64,000 nt of DNA from contig NZ_CP051180.1 in assembly GCF_012295575.1 (NCBI RefSeq), forward strand, positions 186,001 to 250,000, given 5' to 3'. The notes under the pieces were generated by a model that was given only the letters and a program-made list of their open reading frames with translations, did not search any database and was not told the DNA's origin. Positions 37,333 to 45,880 of the stretch are shown here, piece after piece. Numbering within the stretch: position 1 is the stretch's first letter; each line of letters starts with the position of its first letter. Origin of the DNA: Ferrimonas lipolytica. GTDB taxonomy: Bacteria > Pseudomonadota > Gammaproteobacteria > Enterobacterales > Shewanellaceae. The translations under genes were made by a program, and so were the position numbers.

Positions 37333-37333
37333 C

Positions 37334-37623
37334 GGCTGTGTACCAATTAACTATTGTTGTTGCCAATGCAGTTAAAGTACCGGCTAGGCGAGTTTTGATA
37401 CAAGGGGAAAGCACTACCGCCGTTGATCTTTTGCCACATTGGAGCAGTCCAGCGAAGCGTTTTGGACTACGACCTAAGGCAAGGGGGATAGCAAAGGGGG
37501 CGAAGTTTCCCCTAATGTATACAAGAATGTGCTGTCGCCGCAGCGACATCGTCCCCTAAAAGCAGCGCAATCGGTGAAGCCGAAGGCTTAAGATAAACTT
37601 CAACAGCTAACTACGACACAGCC
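37334..37623 (+). mobile_element. MITE-like element, copy 5 (290 bp)
   Basis: Starts GGCTGTGTACC and ends CGACACAGCC, plus-oriented like copies 1 and 3. Flanks CTTTTGTC (37326-37333) and CTTTTGTT (37624-37631) match at 7 of 8 bases. The left flank is the T-tract of the preceding terminator. Confidence 0.88.
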
Positions 37624-37711
37624 CTTTTGTTTGGCACTGTCGTTTAGTCTTACCCGACTGGAGCCCTCTCATCGCTTCACTGGCTCTACTGATGACGCAT
37701 TAATTAGTAAA

Positions 37712-37728
37712 TGGTAACTTTATTACCA
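37712..37728. promoter_or_regulatory. Palindrome upstream of the helicase gene
   Basis: TGGTAACTTTATTACCA is a perfect 6+6 dyad with a 5-base centre, and TTTGGCCAAA, a perfect 10-base palindrome, lies at 37750-37759. Both fall in the 212-base promoter region of the helicase gene and could be operators. Confidence 0.35.
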
Positions 37729-37835
37729 AAGGTGGTGATTCGTCTAAACTTTGGCCAAATTCAATTGTTTGCTCATACTTAAAACGTTTACTGTGACTGT
37801 CATACTTTTATCTCTTTCCTGCCAAAAGGCTGCCC

Positions 37836-40800
37836 ATGAGCCCAATTGCCAACCAACTCGAGCTAACCCGTAAAGAACTGCTGGATATGGGGCTGCGCGG
37901 CAACCCGCTGCTGAGCTTTCGCCATAGCTCGGCGCGTACGCTTGAGGTTATCGATGAAAAGTCGTTAGAGCTGTTCCACACCTTGGTGACGCAGGGGAAA
38001 AACATGGGGTTTGCACCGCTGCCGAGCGCACTGACACCAGAGGAGGATAAACCTACTCCAACAGCGGCGGCGGTGGCTGACTATCTGCAGCAACAGAAGG
38101 GCGAGCAACGTCATCAAGACAGCTTAATGCAGACCAGATTCCAACCGGATATCCTCGATCGCAAGCTGCTCAAAATCGAAACCGAAGCCAAGACCTTTAT
38201 TGAGGAGCAGGGCATCGATATCCTCTACATTGGCTTGGGTTTTGTCCATTGGTATGAAGACGATAACAGCGATAAAGTCCGCCGAGCACCGCTGTTGTTG
38301 GTGCCGGTTGAGCTCAGTCGAGGCAGTGCCGCTGAACGATTTAAGTTGACCTATACCGGCGCTGAACTGGGACCCAATCTAACCCTTGGGGCCAAGCTGC
38401 GGCAGGATTTTGGGATAGAGTTACCAAGCTTCGATAGCCTGGAAGAAGCTACTGAGCTGTTTCATTACTTTGTTGAGGTGTCGCAAGCTATTGCCATCCA
38501 ACCACGATGGCAACTGGTGCAAGATGAAGTAGCGCTGGGTTTCTTTTCGTTTGGTAAGTTCCAGATGTATCAAGATCTGGACGACAGCAATTGGCCCGAA
38601 GGAAAACAGGCGGCGCAATCAACGGTACTACAGCAACTGTTTGGCGAAGGCTTCCCCCATGCAGAGCAGTATCAAGCGGATCATCAGGACAATGAGCAAC
38701 CCCTGCCTCTAGCACGGCACGAACAACTTCATTTGGTGAAAGACTCCGACTCAAGCCAAACCGCGGCGGTGGAAATGGTGCGCTCTGGCAGCAGCATGGT
38801 GATCCAAGGCCCCCCCGGTACTGGTAAGTCGCAAACCATTACTAATATCATTGCTCAGGCGATTTCGGACAACAAAACCGTGTTGTTTGTCTCGGAGAAG
38901 ATGGCCGCACTTGAGGTGGTAAAGCGTCGCCTAGATGACACCCATTTAGGAGATGCGGTGCTTGAGTTGCATTCCCATAAAAGCAATAAGAAAAGTGTAC
39001 TTGGCTCGTTGGCGCAAACCTTAACCCAAGGTCAGCCACAGATCCCAGAACGTCACAATGAGTTGAAACGATTACAGCAGGTACGTAGCCAGTTAGATGA
39101 GTACTGTCAGCAGGTGAACCTGCCCGTACTCGATAGCGGTGTGAGCTATATCGAAGCTTTGGGACGTTCGTTAAAGGTTAGCGAGTTGGCTTCCGGTCGA
39201 GTGCTGCCCGAGTTCGACTTTGGGTTAATGAAGCGGTGGAGTAAAAGCCAATACCTTGAGCAACTGGCGGCGGTAAAGCGGCTGGTTACGCTACTCACCC
39301 AACTGGGTGTACCAGCCGACGGGCCCTTTGCCGCAACGCAATTGCGGAACTACTCACCAGTAGAGCAGGAGAAAGTTACCGCGCTGCTTAGCCACGCACA
39401 GGGCAATCTCAATGCTACCATGGCAGTTGCCGAGCAGTTAGCTAATGGCATGAGTTTGCCGGTACCGCACCAACTGTCTGATTGTCATGCATTGATGGCT
39501 GCTGCCAAACGTGCACTGAAGGCTCCGGATCTCGATGGCATTAATCTCAGCACCGAGCAATGGCAGCTACATCGTGAAGAGATTGAGCAACTCATTGGTG
39601 CTGGTAAACAATTAGCTGAGCTTAGGGTCAAACATCAACAACGTTTTATCGATGCCGCTTGGCAACAACAGTTACTGCCATTACGTACTGTCCTTGCTGC
39701 TAAAGGCAGCAGCTGGTTTCGTTGGTTCTCTGGTGATTACCGCGCCGCCAAAAATCAGCTAGCGGGAATGTTAACCGGCCCGCTTAGTGGGAAACCCAGT
39801 CAGTGGTTGGGTTGGATTGATGACCTAATGGCCTACCAACAAGCACAGCAACAATTTGAGCAACTACAAGCGTTGGCGCAGCGTTTGTTTGGCAGTCAAT
39901 GGCAAGGGCAGCAAAGCGATTGGAGCACGCTAACGAAACTGAGCGAGTGGATTGTTGAAACCTTCCGGCAGATAGGCGCCGGAGCTATTCCCGCAGGGTT
40001 GATGCCGTTTCTTACTGGCGGTAATGATCTCAGTGCCTATCAACCGTTGCTCGATAGCATGGAGCAGCAATGCCAGCAATTTGCTGCACCATTTCAGCAA
40101 CTGCTGCAACGGCTGCAACTGTCGGCTGAGGCGTTGGATTTTGATGCTACTTTTGGTGAACTCGCCGATCGCATCAACCAGTTCGGTGATCACAGCGACA
40201 GCCTCTATCAGATGACCACCTTCAACCGTATGCGCGATGAGTTCGCGGCGGCAGAGCTGGCGGTCGTCACCGACGTAGCCTTTAGCTGGCAAGGTGAGCC
40301 CGAGACCATTGCTCTAGGGTTGCAGAAAAGCTATTTCTCAGGCTTGGTAAACACCGCTTATGAGCAGCGACAAGCGATCAATCACTTCGATCGCAACGCC
40401 CATGAGCAAGTACTGGCTGAATTCCGTCGATTGGACTCCGCATTATTTAGCTTTGCCCAAGAACACCTAGTCAACGAGCTCTATCAGCGCCTGCCAGCGT
40501 CACACGCCAAAGGAGAGGTCGAAACTATTCGACGTGAGATGAATAAAAAGCGGCGGCAGATGCCGATCCGCCGTTTGTTGGATAGGGCGGGGCGAGCAGT
40601 TCAGCAGATTAAGCCGGTGTTTATGATGAGCCCAATGTCGATAGCAACCTACCTCAAGCCCGGTGCGGTTGAGTTTGATCTGGTGGTGTTCGATGAAGCC
40701 TCACAGGTGAAGGTTGCTGATGCCCTTGGTGCCATTCGTCGTGGCAAACAGGTCGTGGTGGTGGGGGACACTAAACAGATGCCACCTACCGACTTCTTTG

Positions 40801-42569
40801 GTCAAGGATTTGATAGCGGTGACGAGGACGAGGGCGATAACCTTACTGCCGATATCGAATCGATTCTTGGCCTATTTTTGGCTCAAGGAGCGCCAGAGTC
40901 GATGCTGCGTTGGCACTATCGCTCCCGTCACGAGTCACTGATTGCGGTGTCGAACCAAGAGTTCTATGACAACAAACTGATGGTATTCCCAAGCCCCGGC
41001 GTCAACCCCAACGCCTCTGGCTTAAGCCATAACCATCTGCCTGATTGCCCCTACGATCGCGGCGGTTCACGTACCAACCCGCAGGAAGCACAGGCGGTGG
41101 TTGAGGCGGTCTTGCACCATGCCCGCACCAAGCCGCAGCTCACCCTTGGTGTGGTGGCGTTTAGCGTGGCTCAACGTGATGCCATTTTGAACCTTCTCGA
41201 CCAAGCTCGGCGCAGTGCCCCAGAGTGCGAAACCTTCTTTGCTGACAATCCAGAAAATGAGCTGTTCTTTGTTAAAAACCTCGAGAATGTGCAGGGGGAT
41301 GAACGGGACGTGATCTTTATTAGCCTTGGTTACGGCCGCACTAATGCCGGTAATATGAGTATGAACTTTGGCCCACTTAACCGTGATGGTGGCGAGCGAC
41401 GTTTAAACGTATTGATCTCGCGGGCACGGCAAGCGATGAATGTATTCTCTAACTTTACCGCCGACGATCTTAAAACCGACAGCAGCAGCCCTTTTGGTAT
41501 CCGCGCGCTCAAAAATTTCCTGCATTACGCCAATACAGGGGTGTTAGTTGAGCGGGAAGAGACTGGCAAAGCACCGGACTCACCCTTTGAAGAACAAGTT
41601 ATCAGCGCTATCCGTGGCTTAGGCTATGAGATTGAACCTCAGGTTGGATGCTCTGGTTTCTATATCGATATTGCTGTGCGCGACCCAGCTAAACCCGGCC
41701 GTTATATCTTAGCGGTAGAGTGTGATGGTGCGACCTATCACGGCTCCCGTGAAGCGCGAGATCGAGATCGGATCCGGCAAGCGGTACTGGCAGGGCTCGG
41801 CTGGCGCTTCCACCGGATCTGGAGTACCGATTGGTTCCGCAATGCCCATAAGCAAACCGTCAAACTGCAGCAGTCAATTGAGCAAGCTGTTGCTTATTAT
41901 GGCGCCCTTGATAACGACCAAACTCAGGCCGCGGCGATAGAACCAATATTGGCGACGGTCAAACCGCAACAGCCCGAGCCAATCAAAGCGGACGTGACTC
42001 GGGTAGCGGTTGATCCAAACAGCGATAGCAGCATTCATTATAAATCGGTTGGTGGCGATGACTTAGCGCGTTTCCCTCAGCCGGACTTGTACGACGCGGA
42101 TAGCGAACAGCTCGGGCAAGCGCTCCTAACGGTGGTGCAAACTGAAGGGCCGTTGCACATCAAACGTCTGCTGCAGGTAACCTGTGATGCTTACGGTCTT
42201 GGGCGTGCTGGCGCTAAGATCCAGCGCACGGTGGAAGCGGCACTGCGGACCGTCGGCAATCAGATTCGTTGTGAAGGGCACTTCTTACAGCTGCCAGAAC
42301 AACCGATTGCAGTGCGCAATCGCGCCAAACTTGAAAGCAATGAACGCAAGTTTGAATGGGTAGCTCCAGCGGAGATTCAGCAAGCGCTACTGATGGCAGT
42401 TGAGAGTAGCCATAGCCTTAATGATGAAGATGCCATAGCCACCGTGGTTGAACTGCTTGGCTTTGGCCGTGCTACCGCTAAGGTGAAAGCACAGGTGCAG
42501 ATTGAACTCGATGCACTGCTTCAGTCACACCAACTGAAACGTGATGGCATGGATTTGCTGATTGGTTGA
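37836..42569 (+). CDS. DUF4011-SF1 helicase-nuclease protein (candidate defence gene)
   Basis: A 1577-residue multidomain protein. Residues ~1-280 match the DUF4011 N-terminal region (LELTRKELLDMGLRGNPLLSF). An SF1 helicase follows: Walker A GPPGTGKSQTITN near 325, a ~600-residue helical insertion, Walker B VVFDEASQVKVADALGAIRR near 952, VVVGDTKQMPP, and motifs NVQGDERDVIFISLGYGR and RLNVLISRAR. Residues ~1249-1345 form a Vsr/DUF559-like endonuclease with FYIDIAV and AVECDGATYHG (D...ExDG). A DUF3320-like region and C-terminal tail follow. Proteins with this architecture have been proposed as single-gene anti-phage systems; function here is inferred. It stands alone, with its own terminator. 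Confidence 0.85.
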   Translation: MSPIANQLELTRKELLDMGLRGNPLLSFRHSSARTLEVIDEKSLELFHTLVTQGKNMGFAPLPSALTPEEDKPTPTAAAVADYLQQQKGEQRHQDSLMQTRFQPDILDRKLLKIETEAKTFIEEQGIDILYIGLGFVHWYEDDNSDKVRRAPLLLVPVELSRGSAAERFKLTYTGAELGPNLTLGAKLRQDFGIELPSFDSLEEATELFHYFVEVSQAIAIQPRWQLVQDEVALGFFSFGKFQMYQDLDDSNWPEGKQAAQSTVLQQLFGEGFPHAEQYQADHQDNEQPLPLARHEQLHLVKDSDSSQTAAVEMVRSGSSMVIQGPPGTGKSQTITNIIAQAISDNKTVLFVSEKMAALEVVKRRLDDTHLGDAVLELHSHKSNKKSVLGSLAQTLTQGQPQIPERHNELKRLQQVRSQLDEYCQQVNLPVLDSGVSYIEALGRSLKVSELASGRVLPEFDFGLMKRWSKSQYLEQLAAVKRLVTLLTQLGVPADGPFAATQLRNYSPVEQEKVTALLSHAQGNLNATMAVAEQLANGMSLPVPHQLSDCHALMAAAKRALKAPDLDGINLSTEQWQLHREEIEQLIGAGKQLAELRVKHQQRFIDAAWQQQLLPLRTVLAAKGSSWFRWFSGDYRAAKNQLAGMLTGPLSGKPSQWLGWIDDLMAYQQAQQQFEQLQALAQRLFGSQWQGQQSDWSTLTKLSEWIVETFRQIGAGAIPAGLMPFLTGGNDLSAYQPLLDSMEQQCQQFAAPFQQLLQRLQLSAEALDFDATFGELADRINQFGDHSDSLYQMTTFNRMRDEFAAAELAVVTDVAFSWQGEPETIALGLQKSYFSGLVNTAYEQRQAINHFDRNAHEQVLAEFRRLDSALFSFAQEHLVNELYQRLPASHAKGEVETIRREMNKKRRQMPIRRLLDRAGRAVQQIKPVFMMSPMSIATYLKPGAVEFDLVVFDEASQVKVADALGAIRRGKQVVVVGDTKQMPPTDFFGQGFDSGDEDEGDNLTADIESILGLFLAQGAPESMLRWHYRSRHESLIAVSNQEFYDNKLMVFPSPGVNPNASGLSHNHLPDCPYDRGGSRTNPQEAQAVVEAVLHHARTKPQLTLGVVAFSVAQRDAILNLLDQARRSAPECETFFADNPENELFFVKNLENVQGDERDVIFISLGYGRTNAGNMSMNFGPLNRDGGERRLNVLISRARQAMNVFSNFTADDLKTDSSSPFGIRALKNFLHYANTGVLVEREETGKAPDSPFEEQVISAIRGLGYEIEPQVGCSGFYIDIAVRDPAKPGRYILAVECDGATYHGSREARDRDRIRQAVLAGLGWRFHRIWSTDWFRNAHKQTVKLQQSIEQAVAYYGALDNDQTQAAAIEPILATVKPQQPEPIKADVTRVAVDPNSDSSIHYKSVGGDDLARFPQPDLYDADSEQLGQALLTVVQTEGPLHIKRLLQVTCDAYGLGRAGAKIQRTVEAALRTVGNQIRCEGHFLQLPEQPIAVRNRAKLESNERKFEWVAPAEIQQALLMAVESSHSLNDEDAIATVVELLGFGRATAKVKAQVQIELDALLQSHQLKRDGMDLLIG

Positions 42570-42594
42570 TTCTGCTTTACCAGCATTACCTAGT

Positions 42595-42624
42595 CAAAAT
42601 GCCAAGGTTATCCTTGGCATTTTG
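42595..42624 (+). terminator. Intrinsic terminator of the helicase gene
   Basis: CAAAATGCCAAGG and CCTTGGCATTTTG form a 13-bp perfect stem around TTAT, with T residues in the descending arm. Confidence 0.8.
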
Positions 42625-42642
42625 ACGCTATGTAGCAGGTAA

Positions 42643-42815
42643 TTGTTGTTTTCAATTCGGTTAAAACAGCGGCTAGGTGGAGGCCAGACAAAAACAATAG
42701 CGCACCATTGCCTTGGTAGTCCCAGTGCTTTAGGTACGGTAACCACCAAGGCATAACCCAGTTAAAGCAATATGGTTGCTATCGCCGTAGCCTCAACAGC
42801 TAATCCCAATAGTTA
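42643..42815 (+). mobile_element. Strongly decayed MITE-like copy
   Basis: Segments such as TTGTTGTTTTCAATTCGGTT, AAACAGCGGCTAGGTGGAGG and, near the end, CCTCAACAGCTAATCCCAAT align in order with the plus-oriented copies, but the middle is replaced or eroded. It contains a local inverted repeat GCCTTGGT/ACCAAGGC (42710, 42745). Ends and target duplication are not recognisable. Confidence 0.45.
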
Positions 42816-42837
42816 TTCGCAACAGAAGCTATTGTTG

Positions 42838-43123
42838 GGCTGTGTCATAGTTAAGTGTTGAGGTTTATATCAAGCCTTCGGCCCGATTTCGATGCTTTAG
42901 GGGAGGATGTCGCGGTGGCGACAGCACATTCTTGTATGCATTAGGAGGGAGCTTTGCCCCCTTTGGAATCCCCCTTTGCCTTAGGTCGCACTCCAAAACG
43001 CTTCGCTGAACTGCTCCGATGCGGCAGAAAATCAACGGCGGTAGTGTTTACCCTTGTATCGCGACTCGCCTAGCCAGTGCTTTAACAGCATTGGAATGAA
43101 CAACACTTAGTTGGTACACAGCC
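42838..43123 (-). mobile_element. MITE-like element, copy 6 (286 bp)
   Basis: Starts GGCTGTGTCATAG and ends GGTACACAGCC, with a perfect 8-bp duplication TATTGTTG at 42830-42837 and 43124-43131. Long form, minus-oriented. It lies between the helicase gene and the ahpC promoter region. Confidence 0.9.
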
Positions 43124-43194
43124 TATTGTTGTGCCTAGTGCTGCAGCGTGGCTATTCGAAATAGCGTTTTAAAATAAGGCTATTAATCGAACAA

Positions 43195-43242
43195 ATAGAT
43201 CGTAATCGAATTTACCTATTGTTGCTATAGATCATAATCGTT
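43195..43242 (+). promoter_or_regulatory. OxyR-like direct repeats before ahpC
   Basis: ATAGATCGTAATCG (43195) recurs as ATAGATCATAATCG (43227), 32 bases apart, with a CTAT at 43216 in helical phase. ATAGnT...A spacing resembles OxyR half-sites, and ahpC is a classic OxyR target. Consensus is incomplete. Confidence 0.35.
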
Positions 43243-43328
43243 TTGTTGTTTTGTTTCGGCGGGGCATTATAGCTCCATCAACACGACATAGTGTGCAACG
43301 AAAACAAAACTTTAGAAGGGACAAACCG

Positions 43329-43886
43329 ATGATCAACACTCAAATTAAGCCATTCTCCGCTACCGCTTTCAAGCAGGGCGAATTTGTCGATATCACTGAG
43401 CAAGACGTTAAAGGCAAGTGGTCAGTGTTCTTTTTCTACCCTGCGGATTTCACCTTTGTATGTCCTACTGAGCTTGGCGACTTGGCCGACCACTATCAAG
43501 AGCTGCAGAGCCGCGGCGTAGAGGTTTACTCAGTATCCACTGATACTCATTTCACTCATAAAGCGTGGCACGATTCGTCTGACACCATCGGTAAGATCAA
43601 CTACTTCATGGTTGGCGATCAGACTGGCACCATCACTAACAACTTTAACGTGATGCGTGAAGGCCAAGGTCTAGCAGACCGCGCGACCTTCCTCGTAGAC
43701 CCAGAAGGCGTTATCCAAGCGATGGAGATCACCGCTGAAGGCATTGGCCGAAACGCTGAAGATCTGATGCGCAAGGTGAAAGCAGCCCAGTACGTTGCTA
43801 ATAACCCAGGTGAAGTATGCCCAGCAGCATGGAAAGAGGGTGAAGAAACTCTGGCGCCATCACTGGATCTAGTTGGCAAAATCTAA
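43329..43886 (+). CDS. ahpC: Alkyl hydroperoxide reductase subunit C (2-Cys peroxiredoxin)
   Basis: Reduces hydrogen peroxide and organic hydroperoxides in the cytosol, reduced in turn by AhpF. The 185-residue protein has peroxidatic Cys45 in [10 protein letters not shown] and resolving Cys164 in GEVCPAAW, matching the enterobacterial type. The ATG at 43329 follows AGAAGGGACAAACC and begins the canonical MINTQIKPF; an upstream in-frame start at 43251 is rejected. ahpF follows after a 178-base gap holding a hairpin pair. Confidence 0.97.
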   Translation: MINTQIKPFSATAFKQGEFVDITEQDVKGKWSVFFFYPADFTFVCPTELGDLADHYQELQSRGVEVYSVSTDTHFTHKAWHDSSDTIGKINYFMVGDQTGTITNNFNVMREGQGLADRATFLVDPEGVIQAMEITAEGIGRNAEDLMRKVKAAQYVANNPGEVCPAAWKEGEETLAPSLDLVGKI

Positions 43887-43935
43887 TTAAGCCAACGCGC
43901 TTGAAAGCGCACAAGGAACCGTAACGATTCCGTAA

Positions 43936-43985
43936 GCATACTCTAGCCCTAACGCTCATGTGGCTGGGGTATGCGCCCCTTTTTA
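43936..43985 (+). promoter_or_regulatory. Competing hairpins between ahpC and ahpF (terminator/antiterminator-like)
   Basis: Hairpin A pairs GCATACTCTAGCC (43936-43948) with GGCTGGGGTATGC (43962-43974). Hairpin B pairs GGGG (43966-43969) with CCCC (43976-43979) and is followed by five T residues. They share bases 43966-43974 and cannot coexist, so the region could set the AhpC:AhpF ratio. Confidence 0.45.
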
Positions 43986-44064
43986 TATCGACCAATTTAC
44001 TCTTTTTTCTTATTTGCTTTGCGCATTGCCGCAATCCGTATCTCAATTTGCAATAGGTGCTCCA

Positions 44065-45657
44065 ATGTTAGATCAAGCCATGAAGCAGCAACTTAAAACC
44101 TACCTCGGCAACGTAAAAAACAGTGTAGTTTTGCGTTTGTGTCTTGATGACAGCGACACTGCAACTAAGCTGGAGTCGTTAGCTAGCGATATCGCTTCGT
44201 TGAGCAGCCATATTGAGGTTGTGCGCGACAATGATGCCAGTCAGCGCCAACCGATGATGTTGGTTGAGAACCCAGATAAGGGCACCTCAATTGGCTTTGC
44301 TGGGCTGCCGATGGGACACGAATTTACCTCGCTGGTGCTGGCACTGCTCCACAGTGGCGGTCATCCCATTAAGTTGGATGAGGACACTATTGCCCAGATT
44401 GCTGAGCTTAATGTGCCATTAGAGGTGGAGATCTTTATCTCACTCTCCTGTCAGAACTGTCCAGAGGTCGTACAGGCATTCAATATGATGGCGGCAATTA
44501 ATCCATTGGTGAAAACCACTATGATTGACGGTGCCGCTTTCCAAGGTGAAGTCAAAGCGCGCGATATCATGGCAGTACCAAGCGTATTCATTAACGGGGA
44601 GTTGTTCGGCCAAGGACGGATGTCATTAGCGGAGATCCTCAATAAAGTCGACACCGGCGCCGCTAAGAGGAAAGCCGCTCAGTTGAATCAACAAGCGCCA
44701 TTTGACGTGTTAGTGGTTGGTGGTGGTCCTGCTGGTTCTTCTGCTGCTATCTACGCCGCGCGTAAAGGCATTCGTACCGGGGTGGTGGCCGAGCGCTTTG
44801 GTGGTCAGGTGCAAGATACCATGGCCATTGAGAACTTTATCTCAATAAAAGCCACTACCGGACCGAAGCTGGTGGCAAGCCTAGAAGAGCACGTTAAAGA
44901 GTACGGTGTTGAAGTGATTACCGAACAACGCGCCGCTAACATTATCGGCGCAGAAGAGACTGCCGATGGTTACATTCACGTCGAGTTAGAAAGCGGTGCA
45001 GTCCTAAAATCCCGCAGTGTGATCACCAGTACTGGGGCACGCTGGCGCGAGATGAATGTACTGGGTGAACAGGAGTATCGTAACAAGGGGGTGGCTTACT
45101 GCCCGCACTGCGATGGTCCACTATTTAAAGGCAAGCGAACTGCCGTAATTGGTGGCGGTAACTCTGGCATTGAAGCGGCTCTCGACTTAGCTGGTATCGT
45201 TGAGCACGTCACCGTCTTGGAGTTTGCAGATACCTTGCGTGCCGACAAAGTACTTATCGACAAAGCGCAGGCTACAGCCAACATCGACATTATCACCATG
45301 GCTCAAACCACAGAAGTGCTGGGCGATGGCAACCGCGTTACCGCTCTTGAGTATAAGGATCGCAACAGCGGCGAGGTTAAGCAGATTGAGTTGGCAGGGA
45401 TTTTTGTGCAAATTGGCTTGGTGCCAAACAGTGAGTGGTTGAAGGAGTCAAAGGTCGCCCTGTCTGGCCGTGGTGAGATTGAGATTGATGGCCACGGTGC
45501 TACAAGTTTAAGCGGAGTTTTTGCCGCCGGGGACGTTACCACAGTGCCGTACAAGCAGATTATTATCGCTATGGGTGAAGGCGCCAAAGCCAGCTTAGGA
45601 GCCTTTGATTACCTAATCCGTACTCCGGCGCCAACAGAGCAATCTGCAGCAGCGTAG
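44065..45657 (+). CDS. ahpF: Alkyl hydroperoxide reductase subunit F
   Basis: A 530-residue FAD-disulfide reductase that passes electrons from NADH to AhpC. The N-terminal third is the tandem thioredoxin-like domain with active CxxC in [10 protein letters not shown] (about Cys129/Cys132). The C-terminal two thirds are thioredoxin-reductase-like, with FAD motif [19 protein letters not shown], redox CPHCDGP near 346 and a [16 protein letters not shown] signature. Start at 44065 follows ATAGGTGCTCC; the upstream in-frame region is part of the intergenic hairpins. A terminator follows. Confidence 0.97.
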   Translation: MLDQAMKQQLKTYLGNVKNSVVLRLCLDDSDTATKLESLASDIASLSSHIEVVRDNDASQRQPMMLVENPDKGTSIGFAGLPMGHEFTSLVLALLHSGGHPIKLDEDTIAQIAELNVPLEVEIFISLSCQNCPEVVQAFNMMAAINPLVKTTMIDGAAFQGEVKARDIMAVPSVFINGELFGQGRMSLAEILNKVDTGAAKRKAAQLNQQAPFDVLVVGGGPAGSSAAIYAARKGIRTGVVAERFGGQVQDTMAIENFISIKATTGPKLVASLEEHVKEYGVEVITEQRAANIIGAEETADGYIHVELESGAVLKSRSVITSTGARWREMNVLGEQEYRNKGVAYCPHCDGPLFKGKRTAVIGGGNSGIEAALDLAGIVEHVTVLEFADTLRADKVLIDKAQATANIDIITMAQTTEVLGDGNRVTALEYKDRNSGEVKQIELAGIFVQIGLVPNSEWLKESKVALSGRGEIEIDGHGATSLSGVFAAGDVTTVPYKQIIIAMGEGAKASLGAFDYLIRTPAPTEQSAAA

Positions 45658-45679
45658 CTACTATACCGATTCGACTTGT

Positions 45680-45704
45680 CGCCGCCCAACAGGGCGGCGT
45701 TTTT
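45680..45704 (+). terminator. Intrinsic terminator of ahpF
   Basis: CGCCGCCC and GGGCGGCG form an 8-bp stem around AACA, followed by five T residues. Confidence 0.9.
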
Positions 45705-45880
45705 GTGTCTACTGGTTTTGATAATCGGTTGGATTTAGCGTGGCTTGGTTAGCGGGCTAACGGCCGTAGCTAAATGTAAAATCATGTAAATCAGAGCTCG
45801 AATTGAGGTCGCGTTAACCCAGTGTTAACCCCCTCGCTAATTATGATGGCAGCACTTGAAATGATAGTGAGTCGTCCATC

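Noticed and set aside
37334-43123. Helicase-nuclease gene as cargo of a composite transposon bounded by copies 5 and 6
   Set aside because: Each element has its own target duplication, and the outer flanks (CTTTTGTC and TATTGTTG) do not match, so the two insertions were independent.
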